Positions 16,199-18,150 of a stretch of 18,150 nucleotides of DNA are shown in pieces. Position numbers and translations under genes: made by a program. The stretch's first letter is position 1. Every line of letters begins with the position of its first letter. Source of the DNA: Balneolales bacterium (lineage in GTDB: Bacteria > Bacteroidota > Rhodothermia > Balneolales > Balneolaceae); NCBI GenBank assembly GCA_030830725.1, contig JAURMN010000027.1, forward strand, positions 1 to 18,150, given 5' to 3'. The notes beneath the pieces are model-generated. The model had not been told where the DNA came from. It made no database searches and saw only the letters and a list, made by a program, of their open reading frames with translations.

Positions 16199-16642
16199 AT
16201 GAAAACTGTTACGATTTACACAGATGGAGCCTGCTCCGGAAACCCTGGACCCGGGGGTTGGGCGGCTTTACTGGAATTTGACGGTCGTGAAAAGATGATC
16301 TCAGGGGGAAATGGACATACGACCAATAATCGTATGGAGATGCAGGCGGTGATCGAGGCTTTCAAAGCCCTCAAGGAGCCTTGTAAGGTTCTATTGCACT
16401 CCGATTCAGCTTTGATTATCAATGCCTTTGAACAGAGGTGGTTGGATAACTGGATGGCCAAGAATTGGATTAAATCTGACAAAAAACCAGTTGAAAACCG
16501 AGATCTGTGGGAGGAAATGCTCGAGGTTATGGACCCTCATCAGGTTTCCTGGATTAAAGTAAAAGCGCATCATACCGATGAACGCAATAATCGGGTTGAC
16601 GCCAGAGCTGTGGAAGAGTCGAAAACGTATATTGTGCTCTAA
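16199..16642 (+). CDS. rnhA: Ribonuclease HI
   Basis: Cuts the RNA strand of RNA-DNA hybrids (R-loops, primers) in the cytoplasm. The catalytic residues sit at the E. coli-like positions: D9 in IYTDGACSGNPGPGGWA, E47 in TNNRMEMQAVIEAF, D69 in LLHSDSALII and D134 in NNRVDARA, with H124 retained. The handle region WLDNWMAKNWIKSDKKPVENRDLW is present, so this is the handle-bearing bacterial type. Length 147 is normal. The loop usually written KGHAGH is KAHHTD here (122-127), which keeps H124 but replaces the glycines. It lies 22 bases after pyrF and ends 20 bases from the convergent tsaD stop, with no terminator between. Confidence 0.95.
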   Translation: MKTVTIYTDGACSGNPGPGGWAALLEFDGREKMISGGNGHTTNNRMEMQAVIEAFKALKEPCKVLLHSDSALIINAFEQRWLDNWMAKNWIKSDKKPVENRDLWEEMLEVMDPHQVSWIKVKAHHTDERNNRVDARAVEESKTYIVL

Positions 16643-16662
16643 CCATGTTGGGGTAATCCTCC

Positions 16663-17676
16663 TTACTCCGGATACCGAGAATAGGCTGTCATATTCATCG
16701 AAAGTTCTGGCGACTGTGTGAGCAGCGTAGGATCCTGTTGAATATGCAACAGGCCAAGCCTGCAGATCATGCCTGCATTATCGGTACAATACTTCAGAGG
16801 GGGTAAAAAGACATCCAAATGTAGTTCCTCGGCCAGGGATTCAGCTTTATTTCGTAACATACTGTTGGCAGATACCCCTCCCGAAATCACGACTTTTTGA
16901 ACTCCCGTTTCAGAAATAGCCCGACGTAATTTATGGATTAATATTCCGGTGATGGCTTCGGATACCGCAGATGAAAGATCGGGTATAGAGGCCTCGATCT
17001 CCTCATGGGTCATTTTTTCCAGTGTGTATCGAACACTGGTTTTTAGTCCTGAAAAACTGAACTCGTAGCCTTCATTACGGAGAGCCTGGGGAAATTCAAA
17101 TCGGCTGGTAGCACCCTTTTGAGCCAATTGGTCAATTAAAGGCCCTGCCGGATATCCCAATCCCATCAATTTTCCACTTTTGTCAAAAGCCTCTCCGGCC
17201 GCATCATCTCGAGTAGTCCCTAAAAGACGATGGTGAAGTGGTTTTTGGACAAGTACCAGACGGGTATGCCCTCCGGATACAATTAAGGACAAAAAAGGAG
17301 TAGGGATCTCTTCCTGGCCGATAAATGCCGCATACATATGGGCATCAATGTGATTCACCCCCACCAACGGTAGTCCACGTGAGAGGGCTAAACCCTTGGC
17401 AAACGTGAGCCCGACCAACAAACTTCCGATCAGTCCAGGTCCCTGGGTTACGACGATGGCATCCACTTGGTCAAGACTTACACTAGCCTCGCTCAGCGCC
17501 ATCCGAACCGTATGCATGATCTTTTGATCATGCGCACGAGAAGCCAGCTCAGGGACTATACCTCCGAACTGGTCGTGCTCTTTTTGAGAGGCCGTTATTG
17601 AAGAGAGTACCTCAGCGTTACGACTTACTGCCGCTGAGGTGTCATCACATGAGGATTCGATCCCGAGCAGGATCAC
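16663..17676 (-). CDS. tsaD: tRNA N6-adenosine threonylcarbamoyltransferase
   Basis: Transfers the threonylcarbamoyl group to A37 of tRNAs that read ANN codons (t6A), together with TsaB and TsaE. Family marks are complete: GIESSCDDTSAAV (5-17), GGIVPELASRAH (38-49), the metal-binding histidines H109 and H113 in VNHIDAHMYAAF, LIVSGGHTRLV (131-141), RDDAAGEAFDKSGKLMGLGYPAGP (156-179), VISGGVSANSMLR (263-275) and YCTDNAGMI (296-304, D299). Length 337 is standard. The start is GTG and overlaps the dnaK stop by 4 bases (GTGA at 17673-17676), so it is expected to be translationally coupled to dnaK. Confidence 0.96.
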   Translation of the reverse strand: MILLGIESSCDDTSAAVSRNAEVLSSITASQKEHDQFGGIVPELASRAHDQKIMHTVRMALSEASVSLDQVDAIVVTQGPGLIGSLLVGLTFAKGLALSRGLPLVGVNHIDAHMYAAFIGQEEIPTPFLSLIVSGGHTRLVLVQKPLHHRLLGTTRDDAAGEAFDKSGKLMGLGYPAGPLIDQLAQKGATSRFEFPQALRNEGYEFSFSGLKTSVRYTLEKMTHEEIEASIPDLSSAVSEAITGILIHKLRRAISETGVQKVVISGGVSANSMLRNKAESLAEELHLDVFLPPLKYCTDNAGMICRLGLLHIQQDPTLLTQSPELSMNMTAYSRYPE

Positions 17677-18150
17677 TCTTTATCCTTTTTCTCATCTTCT
17701 TCCACTACCTCGAATTCGGCATCCACTGCTTCTTCTGCAGAGGTTGCTTCCTCAGATGCTCCTTCAGCGTCGGCTGTGCCGGAAGCTCCGGCTCCTTGTT
17801 CAGGACCGGCAGCGTAAATGTCTTGAGCAGCAGCTGCCCAAGCGGTATTTACGGCTTGGATGGCACCTTCGAGGTACTCCATATTTTGCTCTTTGTGCGC
17901 GGTTTCGAGTGTGGCTAATGCCTCTTCAATCACTTTGAGATTGTTCTCAGAGATCTTCTCTTTGTTCTCATCCAATTGCTTGCGAGTGGAAAAGATGAGG
18001 GAGTCAGCCTGATTAAGCAATTCGATATTTTTACGGAGTTTTTCGTCCTCATCGGCATGCTCTTCTGCGGCTTTACGCATGTTTTCGATCTCTTCCTCAC
18101 TCAATCCTGAACTGGATTCGATACGGATACTTTGCTCTTTACCAGTGCCT
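17673..18150 (-). CDS. dnaK: Chaperone DnaK (Hsp70), C-terminal part, cut by the window edge
   Basis: Only the 3' part of the gene is inside the window; the frame is open to base 18150. The visible 159 residues begin GTGKEQSIRIESSSGLSEEE, the end of the substrate-binding beta-domain. They continue through the helical lid (EHADEDEKLRKNIELLNQAD, ENLEVIEEAL-like helices, EYLEGAIQAVNTAWAAAAQDIYAA) to an acidic, Ala/Gly/Glu-rich tail. The tail has DAEFEVVEEDEKKDKE at the end in place of the shorter DAEFEEV ending common in DnaK. DnaK is the ATP-driven folding chaperone that works with DnaJ and GrpE. The apparent internal start at 18102-18104 (TTG) is not a real start, because the homology continues upstream of it. 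Confidence 0.95.
   Translation of the reverse strand, partial: GTGKEQSIRIESSSGLSEEEIENMRKAAEEHADEDEKLRKNIELLNQADSLIFSTRKQLDENKEKISENNLKVIEEALATLETAHKEQNMEYLEGAIQAVNTAWAAAAQDIYAAGPEQGAGASGTADAEGASEEATSAEEAVDAEFEVVEEDEKKDKE

Noticed and set aside
17598..17938. Two overlapping plus-strand frames opposite dnaK/tsaD, rich in Leu, Arg, Ser and Cys
   Set aside because: The composition is what the antisense of the Ala/Glu-rich DnaK tail would give; not genes.
18102..18104. A separate 143-codon gene starting with TTG at 18104
   Set aside because: The frame stays open to the window edge and the upstream residues GTGKEQSIRIESSSG are DnaK sequence, so this is the end of dnaK.

Overview
The window looks like chromosome of a free-living member of the Bacteroidota/Balneolota/Rhodothermota side of the FCB group. 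The main clue is two large secreted proteins (7057..8739 and 8847..12461) that end in the Por/T9SS type A sorting domain, with the NPFNPST/NPFNPTT motif followed by a Y-N-x-x-G...G-x-Y-x-x-R beta-sandwich and a terminal TLIK. Most starts lack a Shine-Dalgarno sequence, as is usual in this group. I cannot name the genus.

Region 1 (87..12461) looks like a glycan-handling neighbourhood. It holds a cytoplasmic GH38 alpha-mannosidase, a parvulin-type PPIase lipoprotein, a minus-strand pair encoding a DUF4434 TIM-barrel protein and an AGE-family sugar epimerase/isomerase (the stop of one abuts the start of the other), and two plus-strand genes for secreted proteins. The first secreted protein is a phosphodiester glycosidase (NAGPA) domain joined to a golvesin-type domain. 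The second is a 1204-residue protein built from three beta-rich repeats, the first of which is split by an inserted choice-of-anchor-J-like domain. A strong hairpin terminator at 12487..12524 closes the region. Alpha-mannosidase, phosphodiester glycosidase and an epimerase together suggest breakdown of a mannose-containing, possibly phosphodiester-linked glycan; this is inference.

Region 2 (12587..14129, minus strand) is a two-gene unit that is clearly more AT-rich than its surroundings at its propeller end. A small secreted Cys-containing protein, with one of the few good Shine-Dalgarno sites in the window, precedes a secreted 6-bladed beta-propeller protein. An AT-rich inverted repeat sits directly before the propeller start codon. 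The arrangement recalls the small-peptide plus propeller pairs of Bacteroides, but the peptide itself is not recognisable to me. It is the best candidate for something undescribed here.

Region 3 (14276..18150) is housekeeping: a class I SAM methyltransferase (minus), pyrF (plus), rnhA (plus), then tsaD and the 3' part of dnaK (both minus). dnaK runs off the right edge and overlaps tsaD by 4 bases. I saw no tRNA, rRNA, CRISPR array, insertion sequence or phage gene. No gap without a gene exceeds 225 bases.
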